Source: Distichodus sexfasciatus
Lineage: Eukaryota; Chordata; Actinopteri; Characiformes; Distichodontidae
Reading direction: 5' to 3'
DNA length: 64,000 bases
Assembly: GCA_032718565.1 (NCBI GenBank)
Contig: JAVGVS010000830.1
Coordinates: 19,869-83,868 of the forward strand
How positions within the stretch are numbered: the stretch's first letter is position 1; each line of letters starts with the position of its first letter. The notes under the pieces are model-generated. The model was not told the origin of the DNA. It worked only from the letters and a program-made list of their open reading frames with translations, and made no database searches. Of this stretch, positions 43,984 to 54,844 are shown one piece after another. The position numbers and the translations under genes are program-made.

Positions 43984-45010
43984 TCTCTCTCAATATTATT
44001 TGGGAGTGGAATGACATATTGTTTCTTTCTTGATTGGATCAAAACACAGTTGGGAGAACAGGTCAGTAGGCACTGCATAGATTTGCTTGGATTCCAACAC
44101 CTCAGACACAAAAGTGGAATCAAGGTTCAGCTGACCATCCTTGCAGAGCTGTTTATCGGACTTTGTGTGTTGTTTCACTAGTACACAGTGCATTAATAAA
44201 TACACTATTAATATTACCACGCTAAGAATTCGGCATATTCATCCATTCAGCAATTCCACAACTGAGTTTAGCATTTTTTGTAGAGTTCTGTTGCTAGAGT
44301 ATCCCTTTTACAATGAAATGATGAAAATATACACAGTAACTGACTGTAACACCCAGTAAGTTTGCTATGGCACGGATTGCCAAAAACCCTTACATTTTCA
44401 TTTAGGTTTTTTGAATTTGAAGTTGACATATTGCTTTTCAGAAAGATCAGATTTTTTTAAAAACACATCATTAGCATCTGACATTATATTTTCTGCTTTT
44501 TGTCTTAGACTCCACCAGCAAAGAAATCATTTTACTGACGCATGCTCAGGAACATGGGTGGTTTCATTGAAGTAACGTAACAAAGTGCCATTAAATGACT
44601 CAACGGAAAAGGTTGATGTGGCCCACAGAGGCCCCCAGCTCCTAACACTTCTTGCAATGTGTGTCAGTAGATGAACATTAAATGTCATATAAGCAGTGCC
44701 ATATAACTTTTCAAACTGCACAGTGAACTTTTGAAAGCTCTTTCAGCTGCTGCAATATCACAGCGTTTCACCTTTTCTCCCAAAAGAATGTCCATAGCAA
44801 ACACTAACAGAAAAAGGTGGTTCCAGAATTTCTTCAGTAAAACCCCCTTCAGTATAGGCAGAGCATACAATAAGAGGACTAACGTCCTCTCTGATGTGTT
44901 CCAAAATTTCTTGTCTGCTACAGGTCGTGGGACTGTAGTTATCTCAACTCGGGGTTGTATTGTAATGAGCTCTTTGTCAATGTGATCTTGTTCCTATATA
45001 CCATTCTTTT
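43984..45010 (-). pseudogene. EnSpm/CACTA-like transposase relic (DUF4218-type)
   Basis: The minus strand at 44527-45000 encodes a conserved animal EnSpm-like region. ALPILKGVLLKKFWNHLFLL is followed, after a one-base frameshift near 44715, by YGTAYMTFNVHLLTHIARSV, WGPLWATSTFSVESFNG and LLRYFNE. A further segment, 44000-44200, carries the C-terminal end (QIYAVPTDLFSQLCFDPI) after a possible intron. The product would be part of the transposase, but the N-terminal catalytic part is not seen. The superfamily assignment rests on recall of the WGPLWAxSxFxFE pattern. Confidence 0.55.
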
Positions 45011-45280
45011 TTGTAGTGTCTTGAGTCAACAGATTAGTGGATGACAGAGCATTCAAATAAATATATGTATATAGCTACAATATCAGTAATATATTACTAT
45101 TTATATCACTGCTTGATCAAATGTCCTATTGTGCTGTGTTTTTAGCCCTACACTATACTACACTTCGACTGCCATGTCGTTCATTATTCCTTACATACAG
45201 GTATTATATCAGTGAATTGTATGCTTTTGTTTTCCAGATAAAGTGCAAATCAGTAAAATAATATATGAATAAGTGTGTAC

Positions 45281-45533
45281 CAGCAGCTATTCCTCCATCC
45301 ATCTGTCTGTCTTGCAGAAACTTCTTGACTATGCTCTTCATCTGATTCTGACAAGATTCAGGGTTGCTGTACATAAAGACTGGGTTCAGACAAGTCAATT
45401 GTCTAACAATCTGAAACTTCAAAGGGTTCTTATCCTAAATCTTCTGGACCATTTTGGATAGAGACTCCATGCATTCTTTTCGAAATTGTAGGATGGAAAG
45501 TTCCTCTGAGGATTTACTCAGCTGTTGGAGTTC
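45281..45533 (-). pseudogene. hAT-like transposase, exon 4 (one premature stop)
   Basis: Acceptor TTCATCCTTAG, donor GTACAC. The frame encodes ELQQLSKSSEELSILQFRKE, KMVQKI, then a TAG at 45435-45437 (minus strand), and resumes with NPLKFQIVRQLTCLNPVFMY and CQNQMKSIVKKFLQ. The stop falls in a conserved position before the (S/N)PLKxxxVR motif and is the only disabling change in this exon. Confidence 0.65.
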
Positions 45534-45667
45534 CTAAGGATGAATAAGGACAAGCTGAAGTTAACTGTCCCTGCTTACAAGTGAATTCTCCTTGCTCTTT
45601 CCCTTTAACCACCAAATTGCAATTTTGTGGAACACCTACTTGCCAGCCATGATTATTTCCAAAATAC

Positions 45668-45811
45668 CTTTATGGCAGACTCTGCATCAATGCCAGTGTC
45701 AACTGCTCTTGGATGCACCTTAGACTGCTTGTCCGTGACATCAAGCCATACCAAGTGCTGAGGCGTAGCATCAGTCAGACGTTCTCGCTTGATGAATCGT
45801 CTCAGCAAATT
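45668..45811 (-). CDS. hAT-like transposase, exon 3
   Basis: Acceptor CCTGTTTTGTAG and donor GTATTT bound 144 nt (48 codons) of uninterrupted sequence encoding LLRRFIKRERLTDATPQHLV and KVHPRAVDTGIDAESAIK. It continues the frame of exon 2 without a phase change. The family has LMRRFIKRExL at this point. Confidence 0.65.
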
Positions 45812-46060
45812 CTACAAAACAGGAAAAACATATCCGAGAATGAAAATTATTTTGTCTCAGGTAGCATCATTGTCACAATACACTTAAGCAATTAGCATTT
45901 CCTGTAAGTTTGTAACCCTCAATGGTACGAAATTGATTATTTGTGGTCATTGGCCTAAATCAAGCAGCAGTAGTCCTATTGTAATTATAAGAGATGATGT
46001 TAAATGAAAATATATAACTTCATATTCACACAGACAATTCAATGAAAAGATTCACCTTAC

Positions 46061-46479
46061 CTTCAGTAACTCAGCCAAGTCATTGGCAAAGAATGGAAGC
46101 ACGGGTTCATCCGTTTGATACTTTGTCATGAAGTGTGTTACACTTCGTGAAACTTCCATGAAAAAATGCAACTTTGCCAGAATGAGAGGGTCTTTGGTCG
46201 CCACATCAATGGTATCATAAGAGGACATTCCAGGGTTTGGGAGCTTTTTGGTTGTAACAGCATCAACATACTTCTTCATGTCTGACCAGATCGCAGTGGC
46301 TCTCTCCACTACTGGGAGATTCTCGATCCAACGGTCACTGCAAAAGGCAAAGCTAAGGTTTTGTGTGTGTAGACCATGAATTCCCACATCTACCAACTGG
46401 GCACCCCCAAAATGTTCTGCGTGCTCCGTCTGCAGGACAAAGAGACCATCCTCCTCAAATCAAGGACACGTAAACACTC
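46061..46479 (-). pseudogene. hAT-like transposase, exon 2
   Basis: Acceptor ATTTTTTTGTAG, donor GTAAGG. Encodes FEEDGLFVLQTEHAEHFGGA, HGLHTQNLSFAFCSDRWIEN, AVTTKKLPNPG, LAKLHFFMEVSRSVTHFM and KYQTDEPVLPFFANDLAELL. These are conserved features of a fish transposase-derived family related to hAT (RWxENLPxVERA, YQTDxPxLPF). The first few codons after the acceptor may be shifted, but the rest is open for about 135 codons. Confidence 0.65.
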
Positions 46480-47337
46480 CTACAAAAAAATTATCAGAAA
46501 CAAAATTTAAACCCCTATACATTATATCATGTATTCTGTCATAAAATATCACAGTGTTCTGTAACCATTTTCTGTATCATGTTTTGGGTGGGAGAACATT
46601 ATAAGTTTATGTGTCACTGAATTTAACAAGTTGCCAATATAACAGTTTACACTATATGCATTTTCCTGTGAAAAGGCAGCAACTTTTTAGTTTTACATAT
46701 GTCAATCTTAACAGTAAAAGGCTACATATTACTGTATAAGACATTATAGAAGGTAAGCCTATGCATTATTTTACAATTCTGTTTCTCCTGCAGTTTGTTG
46801 CCAGACTGTGTGAAAAGTTAACGAGAACTAACAAAACTATACTAGACAAATTGCAAATAACATCTGGGAAATGCACCAAAGCAACCAAAACCTGTGATGA
46901 CTCAGTATTGCCAAAAATGATTTCCCCTAGATGGCAGTAGCGAATTACGAATCAACAAACTACATGACAATTTTAAATACATTATTAAATAACCACATGA
47001 CAGCCCAGCAACAAACTGCATTACACAACTGTAGGCTAGTAGCAATACAAAGATATTACTTTGGGCAAATTCATAAACATTCACCCAGAAACTAGACAGT
47101 TTTGCAGGCTCTGAAGTTAGCTATCTTTCCCCCATGCTAACATAAGAATAATTTTACAGCTCTGACTAAGCCTACCATTTCATAAAATAGCTAATCTCTT
47201 GTGCAGAGCTTCACTGTAGCACAGATGCTCTGCCTATAAGGACTTTACATTCAAACAAAATCCTTGTTTTAGCCTAAGGTTACATTTGTGAAATAACTTT
47301 TACGTATTCTTCAGAAAAGATAGCTGTAGCTACGTAC
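46480..47337 (-). other. Intron of the hAT-like pseudogene
   Basis: AT-rich, bounded by GTACGT (5') and TTTTTTTGTAG (3') on the minus strand. Nothing else is recognised inside. Confidence 0.5.
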
Positions 47338-48010
47338 CTTGAAATTACTAAGCAGGTCCACCGCCATTGCATGACCCATGAACTGCGAGCCAAAATACCT
47401 TGATCGAACACAGTCACTGGCCCAGTAGCGCAGATACCCATGTCCAGTTGTTTTTGGTTGTTTCTTGAGGCTTGCATCTAACATTGCCACGAAACCTGCA
47501 GCCTGGGTGACCTGCTCAGTCAGCTCCTTGGTGATGAAAGGGGCAAGACCGAACTTCATGATATAAGCAGTCTTGTTGCTCCCACATGAGAAAGTAGCTG
47601 AGATTTCAGAGTCAGGGAACATAATTTAAAAAAGATCACTAATGCCCTCGTTGGAGGTATAGGAGTGGTGTTCTGATATAGTCTTTAGAGTCCATATCAC
47701 CTCTGCCTGAAGCATTGGCGTTGACCCACAAAGTATATTACCTGACCGGTGTGCCTGTAGTGGTGTATTGCTAGTGCTAGCCAAGGAGGTTAACTGCACT
47801 GAGGAGGTCGGTGGTGTACAGAAGTTTGATATTGGTGCCTGCCTCAAACGAACTTCCACAAATGCCATGTGTTTTGCACTCTTCATATGGGAGTCTAAGG
47901 GCATATGCCCCATATTCCTAGTTTAAATGTTTTTTGGCACAAAATGCACTGTGCCTCCTACACATTCCCTGGCACTGACTGAACCCAGTCATATTTGGCG
48001 TTGGGTACCC
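47338..48010 (-). pseudogene. hAT-like transposase, exon 1 (zinc-finger start and N-terminal domain)
   Basis: Bases about 47885-48005 encode a BED-like finger: KYDWVQSVPGN, a TAG, then EAQCILCQKTFKLG. After a one-base frameshift comes DSHMKSAKHMAFV, completing a CxxC...HxxxxH pattern. A stop near 47626 precedes KFGLAPFITKELTEQV and SRYFGSQFMGHAMAVDLL. A GTACGT donor at 47332-47337 ends the exon. The stop, frameshift and second stop make this a pseudogene. The intron to exon 2 is 858 bp. Confidence 0.6.
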
Positions 48011-48355
48011 ATAAAGGATTAAATCTACATTTGCCCATCACTGACTAGCCTAACATTACTACAAATAACGATGACGTCTTTCGCGGGTGAATGACTGACT
48101 TGACTTCACTGCGCGCGCACTCTGATGGAGCAAGGACTACCAGAGAAATTTTAATAGGGCTCGGACTCTACTATGCAACTAAACAGGGGGTGTCAGTGTC
48201 CAGTAATTGGTTGAAGCCTGATATTTCTGGTGTACTAAAATGCGACGTTTGTACACAAAGATTTGTTGTAACAGTGAACAATAAATGGAACTAGATAAAA
48301 AAGTTTGTCAAGACAAACTTTAAGTTGGCTTGAGAAAGCCCGTCCAGAAGGTTTT

Positions 48356-48356
<1 letters not shown>
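48011..48356. other. Unassigned stretch upstream of the hAT-like pseudogene
   Basis: Contains a CpG-rich patch (ACTGCGCGCGCACTCTGATG near 48107) that could be the transposon's 5' region or promoter. A short frame at 48091-48294 has no motif. Confidence 0.4.

Positions 48357-48400
<44 letters not shown>
48357..48400. repeat. (GATA)n microsatellite
   Basis: About eleven perfect tandem copies of the tetranucleotide, directly adjoining the minisatellite that follows. Confidence 0.95.
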
Positions 48401-48401
48401 A

Positions 48402-48915
48402 TGTTGTTAGCATGTTACTATCATGATTAACATGTTGCTAGCATGTTTAGCATGTTTCTAGCATGTGTCTAGCATGATTAGTAAGTTGTTAGTATGTTTC
48501 TAGCATGATTAACAAGTTGTTAGCATGCTTCTAACATGATTAGCAAAGTTGCTAGCATGTTTCTAGCACAATTAGCAAGCTGTTATTAGCATGATTAGCA
48601 AAGTTACTAGCATGTTACTAACATGATTAGCAAGTTACTATCATCTTGCTAGCATGTTTCTAGCATGATTAGCATGTTACTAGCATGATTAGCAAGTTAC
48701 TAGCATCTTGCTAGCATGTTTCTAGCATGATTAGCAAGTTGCTAAGATGTTTCTAGCATGATTAGCAAAGTTGCTAGCACGTTTCTAGCATGATTAGCAA
48801 GTTGCTAGCATATTTCTAGCATGATTAACAAAGTTGCTAGTATGTTTCTAGCATGATTAGCAAAGTTGCTAGCATGTTTCTAGCACGATTAGCAAGTTGT
48901 TAGCATGTTTTTAGA
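48402..48915. repeat. GCTAGCATG / TCTAGCATGATTAGCAA minisatellite
   Basis: About 510 bp of imperfect units of roughly 28-30 bp with core words GTTGCTAGCATGTTTCTAGC and ATGATTAGCAA. Related in core word, but not in unit order, to the array at 1318-1772. Confidence 0.9.
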
Positions 48916-49228
48916 GTGGGCAGGTGTGTCTCTGGCAGCATCACCACCAACACAGGAGCTCCTCAAGCTTACTCCGCTGTTATATTTACTCTACACTTCG
49001 GACTGTGTGGCTTGTCATGACTCCAACAACATTGTCAAGTTTGTGGATGACACAGTGGTGTTAGGACTAATCTCCAACGACAATGAGACGGCCTACATGG
49101 ACGAGGTGGAGAACCTGGCACTCTGGTGTCAGGAAAACTGCCTCCAACTGAACGACAGCAAGACAAAGGAGCTGGTGGTGGACTTCAGCAGGAGACAACA
49201 CGACTACAGACCCCTCACCATCAATATG
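48916..49228 (+). pseudogene. Rex1-type RT fragment
   Basis: After a frameshifted start (VSLAASPP... for the SITTNTGAPQ motif), the plus strand encodes NNIVKFVDDTVVLGLISNDN, TAYMDEVENLALWCQENC and KTKELVVDFSRRQ. The catalytic FVDD box is intact. It is cut at 49228, where BEL LTR sequence begins. A matching LINE 3' end is found at 52651-52710 on the far side of the BEL element. Confidence 0.8.
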
Positions 49229-50092
49229 TAAAAGAACTAGTTTCACGTTGAATGTGATAGAGCTGATAACTCAGGAGGGTTACTGTACTGTATGTTGTTT
49301 GTTTCGTTTTTTGTATGCTGTTCTTCGAATTATTCAAGAGGTTCGATTGTGACATCTAGTGGTGAAAAATGTTATTGCACTATTCTTTAGGATGTAACCG
49401 GATGTTTAAAATAGTCACAGAAGAAGAGACTGCGATCGGCATTCAGAGACGCGTTGTTGTTTGCTTTCAGTCCTTGTGATAGAAACGACCGTAAGTTGCT
49501 AATTTTATTTTGAAAACATCTGCAATACTTCCTTTGTGTTAGATTGATTAAAGAGGGTCAGTATTGACATGTTTAAAGCTTGACGTTCTGTACTGAAATC
49601 TGTCGCAATCGGCTAATGAGCTGTGTAATCGTTTTCATATAGATGCACGTCATTAATGTGCTTAGATTGTTTATTTAGCTGTTTGAATATGTCAGCTGAT
49701 GTTTACAAATGTGAAAGATATATATTATTTGTGATATTTTGTAATTTCTACCTTTGTATTTTTTCTTTTAGTTTTACAAGTAAATCAAGTGAAGTGTGCA
49801 TCACATGCGCAAGAAGAAAGTGTGATGGTGCTTTATTTCCGTTAACTATCTGTCTAAGCTTTGGTTCGGAACACCGCTGCCAGGGCAGAATAGTTACAGT
49901 TTTTTGACCATCACATAACGCCAAGTAAAGTATCTTTGTAGTCTTAGGAATTCATTTCTTGCCTATAAAACTTTGAATTGTAGTAAAGAAAAGACGACGA
50001 AAGACAACTCAAGACTCTTTTTTGGTACGTGTCGCGTACAAAGACAACTCAAGAGCTCTCAGCAAATGAGACGGCGTTGTGCTGCTCTCACA
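49229..50092 (+). mobile_element. BEL 5' LTR, lacking U3, with a foreign 629-bp block
   Basis: Bases 49229-49276 and 49906-50092 match the 3' LTR at 52420-52650 (AACTAGTTTCAC(G/A)TTGAATG, then TAACGCCA(A/C)GT(A/G)AAGTATCT and onward to CTCACA). The first approximately 230 bp of the LTR, including the TATA box, are missing. Bases 49277-49905 have no counterpart in the 3' LTR. This block contains GAAACGACCGTAAGTTGC and TTTTCTTTTAG, which look like a donor and an acceptor. Confidence 0.7.
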
Positions 50093-50521
50093 ATTTAAGT
50101 CAAAAAACTGCTCAAGAAGCGAAGTTCAAGAAATCCGAAAACTTACCGACACATCTTGCGACGGATGCGTCAAGCTTCCCCCGAAGAAGAAGTCCGAATA
50201 GGAAGTCTGAAGAAGAAGTCCGAATAGGAAGTCCGAATAGGATCCGAAGAATCAAGGTCCAAAGAAGTCCGAAAGTGCCAGGTCAGAAAGCTCTCTTATT
50301 TTGCGTTAGACAGTTGGCTAGCTTGTCAACGAAGTAAATCCGAAGAAAAGCGAAAGTAAACATCCACAGAGCTTCCAGTTTAGTAAGCAACTTAAGGCTT
50401 AAGAGAAACGATTCTGGACATTAAGAAACTCTTTTCACAAGCAGTGAATTAGTTGAAAGAGTGCTGTGTAACGTTAGAGGAAACGTCACAGGCAGTGTGT
50501 TGAGAATCGCGTCGCAACGAA

Positions 50522-51860
50522 ATGGAAGCAGAGACAGTGGATGAGCTTGTAGACCAGGAGAGGGCGCCAGAGACTGAAGAAAAGGCATCGGATGAGAAAA
50601 AGTTAAAGAATAGTCGCAGGGGGAAGCTGTCGTATCTAAAAAGGGAGAAAAGAATTGATACTTGGAAGAATTGAAATTAGCTACTGAAGAGTTGTGGAAG
50701 CTGTGGAATGAAGATGAAATAGAGGAAGATCAGGAAACATTTGAGGGCAGGCAGACAGGATTAAAGTTGTTCATACAACGTGCAGAAGAATGGATTGTCC
50801 ACATAAGAAGCGGTCCTCAAAGGGAAAAAGACGCTGGTCCCTCAGATAGTGTTTCTAGTGCCACTTCTGTTAAAAGTTATAAAAGTTATAAAAGCCATTT
50901 AAGCAGAGCAGGGAGTCATGCAAGTCGTACATCTCAAAGATCTAGTACTAGCCCGGTTAGAATAAGGCTCCAAGCAGATCATGAAGCATTGTTAGCTAAA
51001 GCAGCGATTATACAGGAGGAAGTAGAACTAGAGCAGGAAAAAGCTCGGTTTAGGGCAGCAAGGGAGCAGGAGGAGGCTCGCTTGAGAGCAAGAAAGAAGC
51101 AGTTGCAAATACAGGCTGAGCTTGCCACATCAAATGCTAGATTAAAGGTCTATAGAGGGTGTGAGGGTGGACATGAGTCGTCAGAACCATCTAGAATTAA
51201 GCCAAAACCTTTAGCTAGCATAAAGAAAGAACAAATTGATAACAGCGAACGTTTTGAACCCAACAACTTGTCTGAAATCAGTTCGAATCCAATTGCAAAT
51301 CCTTTAGGCAGACAATCTACTTTTGAACCTAACAAATTCAGTTCGAAGCCAACTGTAAAACCCTTAAGCGGACAGTCTAGTTTACCCATAAGAGAAATTC
51401 AACAGCCAGATTCTACTAAAGACCTGTATCGCATACTGATAAAATCAGAAGATAAAAAGGGATTAGACACCTTTGCTTTGTTCCTGACCGGATGTCGTAA
51501 TGCGGTGGATGACGCGGACTGCGTCGCCAAACTGAACACCAAAACCAACATGAAGTGCATCATATCCAAACTTCCATATAAGATGAGGGAGATGTGGAGA
51601 CAGTCTGCTCAACGTACTCAAAGCGAGAAATGAAGAAAAATCACATTCTCTGACTTAGTAGACTTTGTTTGTCAACAAGCTGAAACACTTAATGATCCAT
51701 TGTTTGGGGATATCCAAGACTCCATCCCAGGTAGACAAGAAAGTGCAAAGAAATTTGGCTTCAGAAAAGGCGAACCCAAAAGAAGCAGCTTTGCAGTAAA
51801 CACATCTGCTACAGATAAATCATTCTTAGCGGCAGGGCCTGAACAGGAAAAGCATAATGG
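50522..51860 (+). pseudogene. BEL gag
   Basis: Starts at ATG 50522 (MEAETVDELVDQERAPETEE). A one-base shift near 50660 leads to a 323-codon open stretch (WNEDEIEEDQETFEG, a Ser-rich KSYKSYKSHLS linker, a long Glu/Arg-rich coiled coil, DTFALFLTGCRNAVDDADC, CIISKLPYKMREMW). A stop at 51631 is followed by ITFSDLVDFVCQQAETL to about 51850. Matches the DUF1759-type gag of BEL/Pao elements. An internal duplication (FEPNNLSEISSNP / FEPNKFSSKP) is visible near 51250-51370. Confidence 0.7.
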
Positions 51861-52116
51861 GGCCGGGAACAACGATCTTCGTAAAGAGAAGAACGGCATG
51901 GGCTGAAAAGAAACTCGAGGTAGGAGATGTCGTCGCCGTGTTCGACCCGTCCCTCCCAAGAAGATCCTGGCCATTTGGAAGAATCATCAAAGTCATGCCA
52001 AACTCAGGAGGCAGAGTTCGTGGCGCCGAGGTCCAGATAAAGACAAGCACCATACGAAGACCCATCATCAGGCTTGTCTTGTTGGACACAAAACCAGGAA
52101 AAGAACTTACCTAAAT
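51861..52116 (+). pseudogene. C-terminal end of BEL pol (DUF5641-like)
   Basis: An 85-codon open stretch, with LEVGDVVAVFDPSLPRRSWP and GRVRGAEVQIKTSTIRRPI, matches the extreme C-terminus of BEL/Pao pol. It follows gag directly. Protease, RT, RNase H and integrase are all absent, so the element is a gag-only derivative. Confidence 0.75.
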
Positions 52117-52186
52117 AAAAATGTTAATGGCTCTAAATGTAAGTTGGTAATTGATATGCTAATGCCTAGTCAATTAGGGGCTGGGA

Positions 52187-52650
52187 TGTTAGAGCCATTT
52201 TATGTGTATGAATGTGTGAAAATTTTGAATTAATGTTTTGTAGCTGTTTGCGAAAGAAAGTAGAGAAATGTTTCTGGAACCTTCCATAACGTTCCACGTA
52301 GAATAGAATTCTATCAATACGTACGCATGTTAAACGTACTAGTATGTAATAATAGAAGTAACACGTGCCTTACGTGTCATAATCTGAGGTATATATAAGA
52401 TGTAAGAACGTAAAATAACTAGTTTCACATTGAATGTGATAGAGCTGATAGCTCAGGACCGTCACGTAACGCCACGTGAAGTATCTTTGTAGTCTTAGGA
52501 ATTCATTTCTTGCCTGTAAAACTTTGAATTGTAGTAAAGAAAAGACGACGAAAGACAACTCAAGACTCAAGACTCTTTTTTGGTACGTGTTGCGGACAAA
52601 GACAACTCAAGAGCTCTCAGCAAATGAGACGGCGTTGTGCTGTTCTCACA
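52187..52650 (+). mobile_element. BEL 3' LTR
   Basis: 464 bp starting TGTTAGAGCC and ending TGTTCTCACA, with TATA box GGTATATATAAGATG near 52388. The end and R-U5 part are shared with 50092. The right flank resumes LINE 3' sequence. Confidence 0.75.
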
Positions 52651-52712
52651 AGGATACTTTTCACTGCATGTTGTATCTGTATAATTTGCATGTGACAAAT
52701 AAAGAATCTTAA
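52651..52712 (+). repeat. LINE 3' end (AATAAAGAATCTT tail)
   Basis: CACTGCATGTTGTATCTGTA ... TGTGACAAATAAAGAATCTT is the common 3' terminus of Rex1/L2-type fish LINEs. Probably the end of the same element whose RT lies at 48916-49228. Confidence 0.65.
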
Positions 52713-53924
52713 AGCTTTTTTTTTTTTTTGGCCCACCACCACCCCCCCTCTTCGGAAGACAACTTTATTCATTTATTTGTTTTGTTTTGTTATTTCTATA
52801 TCATTCCATTAGTTTGTTTCAGTAATTAACTTAAATCTGACGGGGGAGAGGGAAGGGAGAAAGACAAAGAAGAGAGAGTGGGAGAAAGAGAAGAGAAACA
52901 CAAAATCCAAACACACAAAAAACACACAAACCACTGGCAACACTATGGTAACACAACAGAAGTCTGCCTGAAATTCTACGTTGTTTATGTGTATGTGCCT
53001 AGGTATGCAGAGGTCTGCGTGTTTGTCTATATCTGTGTGTGTATACATGCATATAAGTACTGTACATGTGTGTTGATGCGTGTGTATGGGTACCTATATG
53101 TTGACTCGAATGTGCATATGAATATATGTATGCGGAGGTCCACGCCACCCCCGACTGCACCCCCCCCAGGGGGCAGGTCAACACCGGCTAGACGCCCTGG
53201 GAGCCACCAGGCACCCCAGCCCCCATGGGGAAGCCTGCCAAGGCGAGTATCGGGGAAGGAGGAGCTACCCCCTCTGCCCCCTCTACCCTCCAACCATCCA
53301 GAAGCCTGCCCCCTCACTCACTCGCACACACGCTCACACGCACTCACATACACTCACACGCGCTCACATGCATATGCACGTGCACGCACGCACACGCACC
53401 CGCCCGCCCACATCGCCGAGGACCAGCCGTGGATTCACTGGATAATATCCAGTGAGTGTCCCCAGACAATGCTACCAACACCCCCCAGGCCGTGAGCGAG
53501 CGACCACCCCGTCAGAGATCGGCAGTTCCCCAGGAATGCGGCCAACCCTGCCCCCAGACCCGCCCGCCAGTCCCCACCGCTCCTGGCAGGGAGCAGGGAT
53601 TTTATTATTATTATTATTATTAGGCGAGATGCTCACCCAGGGAGCAAGCTGCAACCAGGCACCAGGGCGCGGACCCCGCATTCCAGCCCACACCAGCGAG
53701 AGCCAGCCACCAAGCAGGGCCAGTACCCACCACCAAAGGCCGCCAGTAGCCCCCGCCCACATCCGCCGGCCGCCCACTGCAGTCCCCCCAGATCCAACTG
53801 CCCCGGCCCGACCCGCAGCCGGCCCGCACCAACAACCAAACCCCCCAGCCCCCCGGGACCAACAGAGATCCCATGCCCTCCAAGCTCTCAGTCCCACCAA
53901 GGGCAGCATGGCATCTTGATTCTT
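52713..53924 (-). mobile_element. L1-like 3' UTR copy, 5'-truncated
   Basis: Begins with a T run (52716-52729, the poly-A tail on the minus strand). Like 13000-14150 in the other orientation, it has an A/G-rich block, a CACACAC/TGTGTG block, and C-rich sequence that is G-rich on the element strand. A (TTA)n run lies at 53610-53632. Identity to the L1 at 7273 is partial, so it is a related subfamily. Open frames in the GC-rich part are artefacts. Confidence 0.65.
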
Positions 53925-54133
53925 GACTACACTCTGGATACCAGAGAGACCCCTCACATGGATCCTTAACATCTGTTCCAACACCCCATGCCCCCTTCAG
54001 GCATGCACACATCCATTTGTATACATCTCTTTTCCCCCTAAACATGTGATTGTTAGTTTAATTAAGTGATTACATTTAATATTATTTATTGGTTAATCAT
54101 ATATCTGTTGTCTACTTCCCTCATTTTGACAGC
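53925..54133 (-). repeat. Dispersed repeat (minus copy)
   Basis: Reverse complement of 40564-40866, with a deletion of one hairpin arm and the adjacent approximately 40 bp. Its left edge coincides with the end of the L1 copy. Confidence 0.75.
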
Positions 54134-54752
54134 TTTGAGCCAAATACATTAACAAAACTTGTTCTTCCTGTGTCATTGGGAAATTCAAAGTGTCAGCATC
54201 CATTTAATATCTACCATTTCATAATTCAAATAGCCTCACTTCTTTTTGCACCTCCCCTTTCCCATATTCTCTGTAGAATCGGACTCGGTTGATACATCTG
54301 TGTTCTATTTATATTCAACTAATTTTGTGTGGGCAATTTCATATGGTGCTGTGGGAGACAGACAAATGAGTAGCAATTAGAGCATTCAATTTGCATTCAG
54401 AGCAAATTTAAACCAAATCAATAGTGTGCATCATGTCAGATAATATCGCGGAGATAATAAAAGCAGAGCAGCTGAAGGTTTAGTTGGTTAGAGGTTTAAC
54501 AGCTGCTTTTATGAACATGAAATATTAAATACAGTACTGTGTAAAAGTCTTATTTCTTGGTATATTGCTATAGAAATGATACGGTAGGGTGTTCGCCCTA
54601 AGACGACTTGAGACGAAATCACCTAATTCACCGACCACTGATCTAAGACTGCGGTGAATCTAGCCGCTCTTCGGTCCTGAAAAAACTATAGTTAAGGATA
54701 ATTGTGAATATAATGAGGGACTGGAATTTGAAATTACTGCATATTACATACA
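54134..54752. other. Unassigned stretch left of the palindrome
   Basis: AT-rich and non-coding. A small stem (AATTCACCGACC / CTGCGGTGAATC) lies at about 54625-54660. Nothing else is recognised. Confidence 0.5.
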
Positions 54753-54844
54753 TTTTGCATACAATTCTAGATTTTAATGTACAACAAATGAAATAAGCAA
54801 TGTTAATTTGTGTTGTTACATGTGCAGTTTTGGAAAGACAGTAA

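Noticed and set aside
52713..53924. 12-bp-type target duplication for the L1 3' UTR copy
   Set aside because: The flanks (GAATCTTAAAGC on the left, GATTCTTGACTAC on the right) do not share a convincing direct repeat.
54600..54690. snRNA-like hairpins near CACCGACC...GCGGTGAATC
   Set aside because: No Sm site or recognised snRNA core motif. A short chance stem.
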